In this document: piece after piece, positions 1 through 6,675 of the stretch | Layout: each line of letters begins with the position of its first letter | Position numbering within the stretch: position 1 is the first letter of the stretch | Assembly (NCBI GenBank): GCA_965660165.1 | Contig: CBFHYU010000013.1 | Coordinates: forward strand, 1-52,950 | Reading direction: 5' to 3' | Origin: WTJO01 sp965660165 | GTDB taxonomy: Bacteria > Pseudomonadota > Alphaproteobacteria > Puniceispirillales > Puniceispirillaceae | DNA length: 52,950 bases | Program-made: the position numbers and the translations under genes | The notes under the pieces: generated by a model | What the model was told of the DNA's origin: nothing | What the model saw: the letters and a program-made list of their open reading frames with translations, nothing else | The model's database searches: none

Positions 1-217
1 TATAGATTTCACTTTCGGACAGAAGTGTATTTCCATTCCTGTCAAGCGGCGGGATATAGGGCTGCACAATCGAATTGGTAAGCACAGAAAATAGCTCAGG
101 GTCTGTCTCTTGACATCCATCTTCCGAAGATACGTTACTGGACACTGATATCGCCAAAAGCAACAGCAAGCCTGACAGCCATCTTTCACCAAATCTTTGA
201 GATAATACTCGAACCAT
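1..217 (-). CDS. Exported protein of unknown function, N-terminal part only (runs off the left edge)
   Basis: An open frame starts at an ATG at 217 on the bottom strand and continues through the left edge with no stop (72 codons visible). The N terminus looks like a Sec signal peptide: a charged start (MVRVLSQRFGERW), a hydrophobic run at about residues 14-26 (LSGLLLLLAISVS) and then a polar segment. The visible mature part contains one Cys and the segment IVQPYIPPLDRNGN. No family is recognised from this fragment. It is divergent from the small gene at 292, with 74 nt between the starts. The signal peptide and uninterrupted frame support a real gene; the ribosome binding site is weak. Confidence 0.6.
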   Translation of the reverse strand, partial: MVRVLSQRFGERWLSGLLLLLAISVSSNVSSEDGCQETDPELFSVLTNSIVQPYIPPLDRNGNTLLSESEIY

Positions 218-291
218 ATTTTGTGTTACCCAACCTGCTCATTTCGACATGACAATAACGTCACACTTACTAATTCCTATACTATGGCACC

Positions 292-618
292 ATGCAAAAA
301 GGTGAAGTTCTGTTCAGGCACGTTATCATGCCAGCATCAATTCATCCATTTTATGTGGTAGGTAAACAGATAGTCTGGCCTGTCGTTATTTCAATTAAGA
401 TGTTACAGGATTTATTTAGAATACAGGCCGCATTAGGCGGCTCATCCAGCCAGTCAGGCACGAACATGCATAAGCGGTTCAAAACTGAAGAGCAACAGGA
501 TGAAGAAGCAACAGATTTCGGTCTTGAAGGGCCGGAAACTGATTCACATATCTATACAATAGCTGGAACCACCACAATGGACTGGCTAAAATCCCATCAT
601 CTGATTGATTTGAGCTAA
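292..618 (+). CDS. Small hypothetical protein, 108 aa
   Basis: I do not recognise this protein. It has a mildly hydrophobic N-terminal third (about residues 12-48), then a polar acidic middle (KTEEQQDEEATDFG) and an ordinary-looking C terminus ending DWLKSHHLIDLS. No signal peptide cleavage site, metal motif or catalytic motif is visible. It ends 42 nt before the Pal-like lipoprotein gene on the same strand, so the two may be co-transcribed. A TATACT hexamer at 278-283 lies so close to the ATG at 292 that a transcript from it would be nearly leaderless; the ATG at 328 is an alternative start. Coding status rests only on the open frame and context. Confidence 0.45.
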   Translation: MQKGEVLFRHVIMPASIHPFYVVGKQIVWPVVISIKMLQDLFRIQAALGGSSSQSGTNMHKRFKTEEQQDEEATDFGLEGPETDSHIYTIAGTTTMDWLKSHHLIDLS

Positions 619-660
619 CAATATGCGCCGCCGCCCCTGCCTGAGATGGAATTGTAAATA

Positions 661-1290
661 ATGTTTATGCGCACCCTTATTTCTCTATCTATGATTAGCC
701 TGACAGCCTGTGAGGGCAGAATGGCGATGCGCCTAAATTCGTCACAAGACACAATTTTGCCGCCCGCAACGACTGAGGTGACTATCAGTGAAGATGTAGA
801 TGGGTTGCGCCCTGTGATTATCGAAGAAGCCCCCCCTCAAGATGAAAGCTCTGACGAGGTGGTGACTGCTGAGCCAGAACCAGATGTTGAAGCCGCAACA
901 CAGGGTGAGCCTGAGCCAAGCAGGGCTGAAATCGCCAGCAGATTATCTGCTCCGATATATTTTGCGCTAGATTCATATGCTTTAAGCGAATCCCAGACAA
1001 GTCAGCTTGCTGATCTGGCAACATTCCTCAGTCAAGATGAAAATCGCGAGATAACTATCCGCATTGAAGGTCACTGTGATGATAGAGGCACACGCGAATA
1101 TAATTTTGCACTTGGATCTGCGCGCGCAAACTCAATCGCCTCTATTCTGATAAAGGCTGGCATCGCAAAGGCACGAATACGCACCATTTCATATGGAAAA
1201 GAACGCCCGAAATATTCAGGCAACTCAGTCCAAGCCAGAGCCAAAAACAGACGTGGCGATATTATCCTAAGACCAATTATCACAGATTAG
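661..1290 (+). CDS. pal: Pal-like OmpA-domain outer-membrane lipoprotein
   Basis: This 209-aa protein has a short lipoprotein signal peptide with lipobox LTAC (Cys17), a proline- and acid-rich linker at about residues 35-90, and a C-terminal OmpA/Pal peptidoglycan-binding domain at about 95-205. The stretch EGHCDDRGTREYNFALGSAR is very close to the Pal signature and includes the Asp and Arg positions that bind the diaminopimelate of peptidoglycan. The family anchors the outer membrane to the wall and works with TolB. Here no tol gene is adjacent, so it may be a Pal paralogue rather than the tol-pal member. The stop codon overlaps the convergent transporter gene by 4 nt. ATG 667 is a possible alternative start. 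Confidence 0.85.
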   Translation: MFMRTLISLSMISLTACEGRMAMRLNSSQDTILPPATTEVTISEDVDGLRPVIIEEAPPQDESSDEVVTAEPEPDVEAATQGEPEPSRAEIASRLSAPIYFALDSYALSESQTSQLADLATFLSQDENREITIRIEGHCDDRGTREYNFALGSARANSIASILIKAGIAKARIRTISYGKERPKYSGNSVQARAKNRRGDIILRPIITD

Positions 1291-2153
1291 CGGCTTTTCA
1301 ACATCAATATATTACCGCCAAGCACAAGCAGAATGCCTAGCACTGAATATAGGCTCCATTGATAGGCTTCAAAGACGGTAGAAATCAACAGCGCAAATAC
1401 TGGAAACACCACCGTTGCATAGCCTGCTTTGCCTGCGCCAATTCTGCCAACTAGCGTAAGATAGCAGAAAAAGGCAATCACAGAACTAAACACAGCAAGC
1501 CATAACAGCCCGCTAATATAAATCAGGCTTACGTCAAAATTAAAGGGATGATCCAAAATTAGGGCATAGAAAATAAGCACAAAACAGCCATATAGCATCC
1601 CCCAACAATTTGAACTCATGACGCTGATAGACTTGCTTTGCAAGGATGCAGACACAAGATTACCTGCACAAAAGCTAAGTGTGCCCGCTACACATAATAA
1701 CAAGGCTGGCAATACATCTGCACTTACCATCAATTCAGGCCAGAAAATAAGCGCAACCCCCGAAAGCCCCACAAGCGAGGCTGATAGCTGGATAATGGGT
1801 GGTCTGGCACGCTTTAACGCTGATATCAGCAAGATATTCATCAATGACGCCGTTGAAAATACAACAGCAAGCAATCCAGAAGCAACAAACGCGCTCGCAT
1901 AATAAAATAGTGTGAAATTAGTGCTGAATATAAACAGCCCCATCGCAGCAAACCGCAGATGAATGGCGCGATCAAAGCTAAGCGGTGCAGCACGCCATTT
2001 TGCGATCGCAAACGCAATAGAACAGGCAATGATAAACCGCCATAATACCGAGACTTCAGGCGCAACAATGCCAAACTGAAATTTCAGCGGCAACCAGCTT
2101 GTTGACCATGCAAAAATCAACAACAGATACAATAGAATATCGCGCGGGCTCAT
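1287..2153 (-). CDS. EamA/DMT-family inner-membrane transporter
   Basis: This 288-aa, very hydrophobic protein fits the drug/metabolite transporter superfamily: about ten membrane helices in two EamA repeats, with an N-terminal helix containing the typical W(S/A)xxW pattern (FAWSTSWLPLKF) and a second repeat starting near residue 150 (LCVAGTLSFCAGNLVSA). Length matches the family norm (about 290-300 aa). Members move small metabolites or amino acids outward across the inner membrane; the substrate cannot be read from sequence. It is convergent with the Pal-like gene, their stops sharing TTAG at 1287-1290, and lies downstream of the aldo/keto reductase gene on the same strand with a gap of about 50 nt. 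Confidence 0.88.
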   Translation of the reverse strand: MSPRDILLYLLLIFAWSTSWLPLKFQFGIVAPEVSVLWRFIIACSIAFAIAKWRAAPLSFDRAIHLRFAAMGLFIFSTNFTLFYYASAFVASGLLAVVFSTASLMNILLISALKRARPPIIQLSASLVGLSGVALIFWPELMVSADVLPALLLCVAGTLSFCAGNLVSASLQSKSISVMSSNCWGMLYGCFVLIFYALILDHPFNFDVSLIYISGLLWLAVFSSVIAFFCYLTLVGRIGAGKAGYATVVFPVFALLISTVFEAYQWSLYSVLGILLVLGGNILMLKSR

Positions 2154-2202
2154 CTGTCTGTCCAGATGCGGCCACTAAATCCTAGCTCTAACGTACCTAC
2201 TC

Positions 2203-3216
2203 TTAGCAATAGCGTTCAGGCCCTACCCATTGTGAATCAGAATATCTGTCACCATGCGCCCAGCCAACAGGCAAAATCTGCTCAAGCTCGGCATTTACCG
2301 TATCTGTGATATCAATATCACGCGCGGCTGCCAGCTCATCAAGATGTTCAGGCTTGCGTGTGCCAGGTATCGCAATAATATGGTCTGCCTGTGCCAGCAC
2401 CCATGCAATCGCCAGCGATGCCGCCGCTACGCCCATATCTGCGGCATAGGCCTGAAACGCCTTAACATAGACCATATTTTCATCATAATGAGGATGCTGA
2501 AAACGTGGATTGACCTTCAAAAAGGGCAATTCCATGCACTCAGCCTGAGCGCGCGGCCTATCGGTAAGGAATGTCCGTCCAACAGGGCTGAATGCTACTA
2601 GTGATGTGCCTAGCTCGGTGCAGCTTTGCACCAGCCCTAATTCAGGCGAGCGGGTTGATAAAGAATATTCAGACTGAACAGCGGCAACTGGATGAATGCG
2701 GGCGGCACGACGCAAAGATGACGGCGCAATCTCAGAAAAGCCGAAAGACTTTATCTTGCCTTTTTCTATTAGACGAGCCAGCGAGCCTGTGACCTCTTCA
2801 ATAGGGATTTCTGGCTGACGCCTATGGATATAGAACAGGTCTATCTGCTCAAGCCCCATCCGTTTCAGGCTAAGATCAAGCTGTTCTTCTAAATAGTTCG
2901 CATCATTATTAAACACCCTGTCCATTGTACCAGGACGTCTGGCAATACCTGCCTTTGTTGCGATATGGAACAGGCCTTGCGCCTGCTTTCCCTGCTGTTT
3001 TAGAAAACTACCAATCCGTTCTTCAGATTTACCATCACCATATACATTAGAGGTATCAATATGGTTAATGCCTAGATCAAGCGCGCGTGCCAATACTGCT
3101 TCTGCCATATGATCTTCACATGGCCCATAAAAATTTGTAAATGACATTGCCCCAATACCAACAGGGCTAACCTGCTGACATCCCTGCCCAAGAGTACGCT
3201 TGTTATTTGCTTTCAT
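2203..3216 (-). CDS. Aldo/keto reductase
   Basis: This 337-aa protein is an NAD(P)H-dependent aldo/keto reductase with a (beta/alpha)8 fold. The catalytic tetrad is present: Asp54 and Tyr59 in HIDTSNVYG, Lys88 in IATKAG and His131 in FYIHRR. The C-terminal cofactor-binding region is also recognisable (IAIPGTRKPEHLDELAAA, followed by a helix). The sequence resembles the YajO/Tas-like branch (LGINHIDTSNVYG, GKIKSFGFSE). The substrate is unknown. The start is ATG 3216, preceded by an AAAGG-type ribosome binding site. It is divergent from the nucleosidase-like gene and probably reads through to the EamA transporter gene. Confidence 0.92.
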   Translation of the reverse strand: MKANNKRTLGQGCQQVSPVGIGAMSFTNFYGPCEDHMAEAVLARALDLGINHIDTSNVYGDGKSEERIGSFLKQQGKQAQGLFHIATKAGIARRPGTMDRVFNNDANYLEEQLDLSLKRMGLEQIDLFYIHRRQPEIPIEEVTGSLARLIEKGKIKSFGFSEIAPSSLRRAARIHPVAAVQSEYSLSTRSPELGLVQSCTELGTSLVAFSPVGRTFLTDRPRAQAECMELPFLKVNPRFQHPHYDENMVYVKAFQAYAADMGVAAASLAIAWVLAQADHIIAIPGTRKPEHLDELAAARDIDITDTVNAELEQILPVGWAHGDRYSDSQWVGPERYC

Positions 3217-3339
3217 AATATGTTTGCCTTTTTATCCACAGTTCCAGATTATCAGTAACCACTATTGTTATTTTTTGATAGTTTAAGCCGCAATTCTGAA
3301 TTGCCAAGCACTAATCTGGAAAAACTAGAAGATACGCCA

Positions 3340-3897
3340 ATGTCTCATCATACTGAACGCCCTGTCATTATTGTCGCTCTGGAAGATGAATTGCCAAGAG
3401 CCCTTTTGCCCAACTGGACTATTATCTATACAGGCGTTGGCAAAATAAACGCTGCGATGACAGTAAGCAGGCTTATTTCAACATTGCGTCCAACACAGCT
3501 TATCAATTTTGGCACAGCAGGCGGCATTACCCAACCGCCTGGAACATTGGTAACGGTAGGACGTGTTATCCAGCGCGATATGGATTTGACAGGGCTGGGT
3601 CTTGCGCGCGGCGAGACTGCCTTTGATACTATCCCTGCCGAAATCATATTAGATGATACGGATATTATATGCGGTACAGGTGATAATTTTCTGCAAGGCC
3701 CCCCTGAGATGCCGTGCGATATTGTGGATATGGAGCTATTCGCCATCGCAAAACTCTGCGCATTAGAAAACATCAAACTGTCATCCTATAAATATATTTC
3801 TGATAGTGCGAATGAAGATGCTGATACAGCGTGGCGAGATGCGCTTAGTAAGGCCGCACAGGCCTTTTGCGATCACATATCTGATGATGCGCCATAA
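3340..3897 (+). CDS. Short nucleoside phosphorylase / MTA-SAH nucleosidase-like protein
   Basis: This protein has the phosphorylase/nucleosidase (PNP_UDP_1) fold signatures: an N-terminal strand with ALEDE (Glu15, matching the catalytic Glu of MtnN), a glycine-rich FGTAGG at 58-62, the ribose-binding VDMELFAIA with Glu132, and SDSANED with the presumed catalytic Asp155. Such enzymes cleave the N-glycosidic bond of methylthioadenosine or S-adenosylhomocysteine. I chose ATG 3340 because homology begins right after it; an upstream TTG at 3265 would add 25 unrelated residues. At 185 aa it is clearly shorter than typical MtnN (about 230 aa), mainly in the middle, so the exact substrate is open. 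It stands alone, followed by an inverted-repeat-rich intergenic region. Confidence 0.72.
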   Translation: MSHHTERPVIIVALEDELPRALLPNWTIIYTGVGKINAAMTVSRLISTLRPTQLINFGTAGGITQPPGTLVTVGRVIQRDMDLTGLGLARGETAFDTIPAEIILDDTDIICGTGDNFLQGPPEMPCDIVDMELFAIAKLCALENIKLSSYKYISDSANEDADTAWRDALSKAAQAFCDHISDDAP

Positions 3898-3940
3898 CAG
3901 ATTATACCGCATTGCGGAAAGATTGAAAAAATTTATCGGT

Positions 3941-4043
3941 GTGCGGCCTCATCGCTAGTCCAGCTAGCCATAGCGTCCGTATAACGGACGTGTCTCCTTG
4001 ATGAGTAATCCTAGCCGGTCCCAACTCTTCGGGAGACACTCCC
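3941..4043. ncRNA. Putative structured RNA or cis-regulatory region (strand undetermined)
   Basis: The 236-nt gap between the nucleosidase-like gene and the next gene is packed with perfect inverted repeats. Read on the top strand: CTCATC (3948-3953) pairs with GATGAG (4000-4005) and encloses GCTAG/CTAGC (3954-3968) and CGTCCGT-ATA-ACGGACG (3974-3990), forming a three-way junction. Downstream, GGGAG-ACA-CTCCC (4031-4043) is a hairpin. An alternative 8-bp stem, GTGTCTCC (3990-3997) with GGAGACAC (4032-4039), would disrupt both. No known RNA class (SRP, tmRNA, 6S, hammerhead, common riboswitches) was recognised. No clear promoter or U-tract fixes the strand. Confidence 0.4.
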
Positions 4044-4059
4044 TTATCTGCTCAGAATC

Positions 4060-4121
4060 TAGACAATATTAGTCTAACTAAAAAATCGTATCATATTTTT
4101 TAGAGTCTGCAAAACACAGAC
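4060..4121. repeat. Three consecutive small inverted repeats
   Basis: Next to the putative structured RNA are three more perfect inverted repeats: TAGAC/GTCTA (4060-4064 and 4072-4076), CTAAAAAAT/ATTTTTTAG (4078-4086 and 4095-4103) and GTCTG/CAGAC (4105-4109 and 4117-4121). The central one has a 9-bp A/T arm and could act as a weak bidirectional terminator, because it gives a run of T on either strand. Function is inference. Confidence 0.4.
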
Positions 4122-4133
4122 GCAAAACAGCTA

Positions 4134-4319
4134 TTATTTTAGTGATAGTGCGGTAAGACACATATCAGCGAAACTACGCGCAAGCTCTGAATGTCTTACA
4201 ATAAATGGCAAGCAGATAACAGATAGCAACATAATGCTCATCCATAGCCCCCAGATAATTCTATCATCTGCGCGGCGGTCTATATTTTGGTCTAAGTGGC
4301 TGTTATCTTCTTGAGTCAT
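4134..4319 (-). CDS. Small single-span membrane protein, 61 aa
   Basis: No family is recognised. The N-terminal 22 residues are polar and acidic (MTQEDNSHLDQNIDRRADDR), followed by one hydrophobic segment at about residues 23-43 (IIWGLWMSIMLLSVICLPFIV) and a short tail. The positive-outside rule and length suggest a bitopic inner-membrane peptide. I prefer the ATG at 4319; an in-frame TTG at 4394 would extend it by 25 residues to lie only 2 nt from the plsC stop, so translational coupling to plsC is possible. The ribosome binding site is weak, so coding status is uncertain. Confidence 0.42.
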   Translation of the reverse strand: MTQEDNSHLDQNIDRRADDRIIWGLWMSIMLLSVICLPFIVRHSELARSFADMCLTALSLK

Positions 4320-4396
4320 AATGTCATTATAGTGGCTATTCAGGGTGGTGTGAACACCTGCTATATTCTTATCATCATTGTGCCTAATGATCAAAA

Positions 4397-5116
4397 TTAG
4401 GCTGATGAGGCTGTTTCAGCCTGTGCTTCAAGAAATTCAGTCTTATGCTCTATCGCTTGCTCTAGCTGATGCATAAACTCTGTTTTGCTCAGATTGGGCT
4501 GTATTTTCGGCAAAAAGCTGACTGTGATTGTACCAGGATATTTTTTCCAAGCTGCACGCCCCCAGAACATCCCTGAATTAAGGGCAACAGGCACAACAGC
4601 CAAACCCGTAGACTGGTATAGCATAAAGATACCGCCATGATAGGGGGCTTTGGTTTTGGCAGCCACGCGCGTGCCTTGCGGAAATATCAGCAATGACCGA
4701 CCTGATATTCTGGCCTTTCGGGCTTCTTCTTTCATCTGGCGCAATGCGGCTACGCCTTGTGCGCGATTGATAGCTACCACGCCAGCACGACGCATAAATT
4801 GGCCAATTATTGGAATATGCAATAATTCACGTTTTAACACCACAAGCGGCGCATTAAGCACATCATAAAGCACTAATGTTTCCCACGCAGATTGATGTTT
4901 AACCGCATAAATAACCTGTTCAGCATGTGCCATATCCCCTTCAATTTTATGGGTAAGGCCAATAATCTGGCACGATAGCACACAAAACCGCCCCCATATT
5001 CTGCCAGCAAGGCTGGCTGAATGGCGGCTCACCATCAAAGGAAGCAGCAAAAACGCGAGAATGACTGTCCCGAAATAAAAACAGATCGTAAAGATAAAAG
5101 AACGTAATATCACCAT
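4397..5116 (-). CDS. plsC: 1-acyl-sn-glycerol-3-phosphate acyltransferase (PlsC family)
   Basis: This 239-aa protein belongs to the lysophosphatidic acid acyltransferase family, which adds the second acyl chain in phospholipid synthesis at the inner membrane. It has an N-terminal membrane helix (about residues 5-30), the acyltransferase motif I as KHQSAWE (His74, with Glu79 where HX4D usually has Asp), motif III as FPQGTR (145-150, with Gln where FPEGTR has Glu) and a later VPVALNSG (motif IV region). I chose ATG 5116, preceded by GGGA; an upstream start at 5209 would add 31 residues and overlap the divergent gene at 5203. It may be co-transcribed with the small membrane protein downstream. 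Confidence 0.88.
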   Translation of the reverse strand: MVILRSFIFTICFYFGTVILAFLLLPLMVSRHSASLAGRIWGRFCVLSCQIIGLTHKIEGDMAHAEQVIYAVKHQSAWETLVLYDVLNAPLVVLKRELLHIPIIGQFMRRAGVVAINRAQGVAALRQMKEEARKARISGRSLLIFPQGTRVAAKTKAPYHGGIFMLYQSTGLAVVPVALNSGMFWGRAAWKKYPGTITVSFLPKIQPNLSKTEFMHQLEQAIEHKTEFLEAQAETASSA

Positions 5117-5202
5117 ATTCCCACAGTTACACCAAAATGCTATGGTTGAACAGGTGAAACTAGCTATGTTGTATTTGAATTTGGACACTATGAAAGCGCT
5201 CG

Positions 5203-5553
5203 ATGGCAAGTTCTGATACAGGCTGGCAACAGCATGTTAACAATCTGTTATTTTATACAGCATCTATGAGGCAATGCATCAGCTATGCAGAGCTTGCAGA
5301 ACAGGCGCGGGTGCCTGCTCCTCACCGAATTCATACGCTGACAGACTATCTAGAATTGCTGATAAGACAAGATGCCAAAGATGGCAAGCCGCTTCGTGCG
5401 TGTGTAGCGATTTCAAAAGTGCGAGATGGTCTGCCTGGCAATGGATTTTTTTCGCTTTGTACAGAATTGGGGCTGATGATAGATACGCTGGACAGGCGCG
5501 AATTCCACCAAACCTGTCTTGACGCAATCTTTAAGGCTACCAGCCAGACATAG
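5203..5553 (+). CDS. Conserved alphaproteobacterial hypothetical protein, 116 aa
   Basis: The core ISYAELAEQARVPAPHRIH followed by LTDYLELLIRQDAKDGKPL and a later GLPGNGFFSL resembles a protein family I associate with Alphaproteobacteria and that has no assigned function. The opening (SYAELA) resembles the winged-helix start of alkyltransferase-like proteins (ITYGELA), but the PCHR catalytic motif is absent, so a DNA-binding role is only a guess. Starts at ATG 5203, 86 nt from the divergent plsC, and ends 2 nt before the convergent tusA stop. Confidence 0.7.
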   Translation: MASSDTGWQQHVNNLLFYTASMRQCISYAELAEQARVPAPHRIHTLTDYLELLIRQDAKDGKPLRACVAISKVRDGLPGNGFFSLCTELGLMIDTLDRREFHQTCLDAIFKATSQT

Positions 5554-5555
5554 CG

Positions 5556-5795
5556 TTATGCAGAACTGCCTTTGGTGATCTGGAATATAAAATGCGATGT
5601 GTCATCATCTTCGGCCAGCACATGACCCTCTACCGCACAGAAATGCGCCATATCTAGAGGGGCAGCAGGATCATCTGCCCATATTACAATCTGATCTCCT
5701 GCTGATAATGATTTGAGGGCGCGCCGTGCCTTTAATACGGGCAATGGGCATTTCAGCCCCCTATAATCAAGGATATCATCTATATGATCTGTCAT
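5556..5795 (-). CDS. tusA: TusA/SirA-family sulfur-carrier protein
   Basis: This 79-aa protein has the TusA fold signature: an N-terminal strand LDYRGLKCPLPVLKAR with the CPxP motif (Cys16, Pro17, Pro19), the helix KARRALKSL and a second strand region QIVIWADDPAA. In the family the Cys carries a persulfide used in tRNA thiolation or molybdenum cofactor chemistry; the members of this small paralogous group differ and the acceptor here is unknown. I chose ATG 5795, preceded by AAAGGCAGATAAG, because an upstream start at 5879 adds 28 residues with no homology. It is convergent with the hypothetical gene at 5203. Confidence 0.9.
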   Translation of the reverse strand: MTDHIDDILDYRGLKCPLPVLKARRALKSLSAGDQIVIWADDPAAPLDMAHFCAVEGHVLAEDDDTSHFIFQITKGSSA

Positions 5796-5917
5796 CTTAT
5801 CTGCCTTTAGGCTTAGAGAAAGCGCATAAAGTTGCGTTATTCTGTATGAAGATATACAAACCAGCATGGAAAAAGCCAATCTGGTTTTTCAATATTTTGT
5901 GAAAAATAGGCTGCGAC

Positions 5918-6667
5918 ATGACAATCTGGTCAATAATTTTAGGAGGCACAGCAGGATTTGCATTTGGTGGCCCTATTGGCGCACTTGTCGGGATTGCAGC
6001 TGGCGCCGTTGCAGCCAATCAGATAGCTCGGCGCCTAAACCCTGAACAATCACGAAAAGTTGCCTTTACTGTTGCAGTAATTGCGCTCTGTGCAAAGATC
6101 GCTCGCGCAGATGGCATTGTAACAAAAGATGAAATTGCTGCCTTTCGCCGCAAGGTAGATATTGCGCCAGAAGATGTAAAGCGGGTTGGTGAGTTCTGGG
6201 ATCTTGCACGCCAGACATCTGACGGGTTTGAAGCATATGCAAAACAGGCCGTCACCTTATTTGGAGCACGTTCTGCCATGCTAGAACAGCTGATTGAGCT
6301 ATTATTTGCGATTGCAAAGGCAGATGGCGATATCACTGCCTCAGAATGGGAATATCTATCTGCAGTCGGACAGATTTTTGGCTATGATGAGCATGAATTT
6401 CGCAGACTTAGCGATTTATATTCAGGCCAGCAACCTGCCCCTCATCTGATACTTGGCGTTGACAGGCATGCCTCTATTGAGGTGATAAAATCTGCCTATA
6501 AAGAGATGGCGCGAAAATATCACCCTGACCAGATGATAGCCGCAGGCATGCCAGAAGAATTTATCGCCGCCGCATCAGACAGGCTGGCCGCTATCAACAA
6601 TGCCTATGCAATTTTGCGAAAACAAAATATAAGCAAGTTGCAATATAACGCATCTGCTAAAGGGTGA
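5918..6667 (+). CDS. djlA: TerB/DnaJ co-chaperone (DjlA-like)
   Basis: This 249-aa protein has three parts. A glycine- and alanine-rich N-terminal hydrophobic segment (about residues 5-34) probably anchors it in the membrane. A TerB domain follows (about 45-165), with two internal similar helices (AKIARADGIVTKDE and AIAKADGDITASE). A C-terminal J domain (about 176-245) contains YHPD with His202-Pro203-Asp204, the DnaK-stimulating motif. This architecture matches DjlA. It precedes uup with an 8-nt gap and probably shares its transcript. Confidence 0.9.
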   Translation: MTIWSIILGGTAGFAFGGPIGALVGIAAGAVAANQIARRLNPEQSRKVAFTVAVIALCAKIARADGIVTKDEIAAFRRKVDIAPEDVKRVGEFWDLARQTSDGFEAYAKQAVTLFGARSAMLEQLIELLFAIAKADGDITASEWEYLSAVGQIFGYDEHEFRRLSDLYSGQQPAPHLILGVDRHASIEVIKSAYKEMARKYHPDQMIAAGMPEEFIAAASDRLAAINNAYAILRKQNISKLQYNASAKG

Positions 6668-6675
6668 TCTGATAG

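Noticed and set aside
292..618. Toxin-antitoxin or phage remnant near the left edge
   Set aside because: The small gene has no toxin, antitoxin or phage motif and no partner gene; base composition matches the neighbours.
1618..1902. Top-strand frame of 94 codons inside the transporter gene
   Set aside because: It lies fully within the well-supported bottom-strand EamA gene and shows no family features.
3990..4039. Hammerhead or other small self-cleaving ribozyme in the hairpin-rich gap
   Set aside because: The GATGAG segment recalls the hammerhead core, but neither strand has CUGAUGA with GAAA in the right places, and twister-type conserved bases are absent.
3944..4045. SRP RNA, tmRNA or 6S RNA
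   Set aside because: No GGAAGCA-type SRP apical loop, no T-arm (GTTCGA) or tag frame, and no long 6S-like single hairpin with a central bubble.
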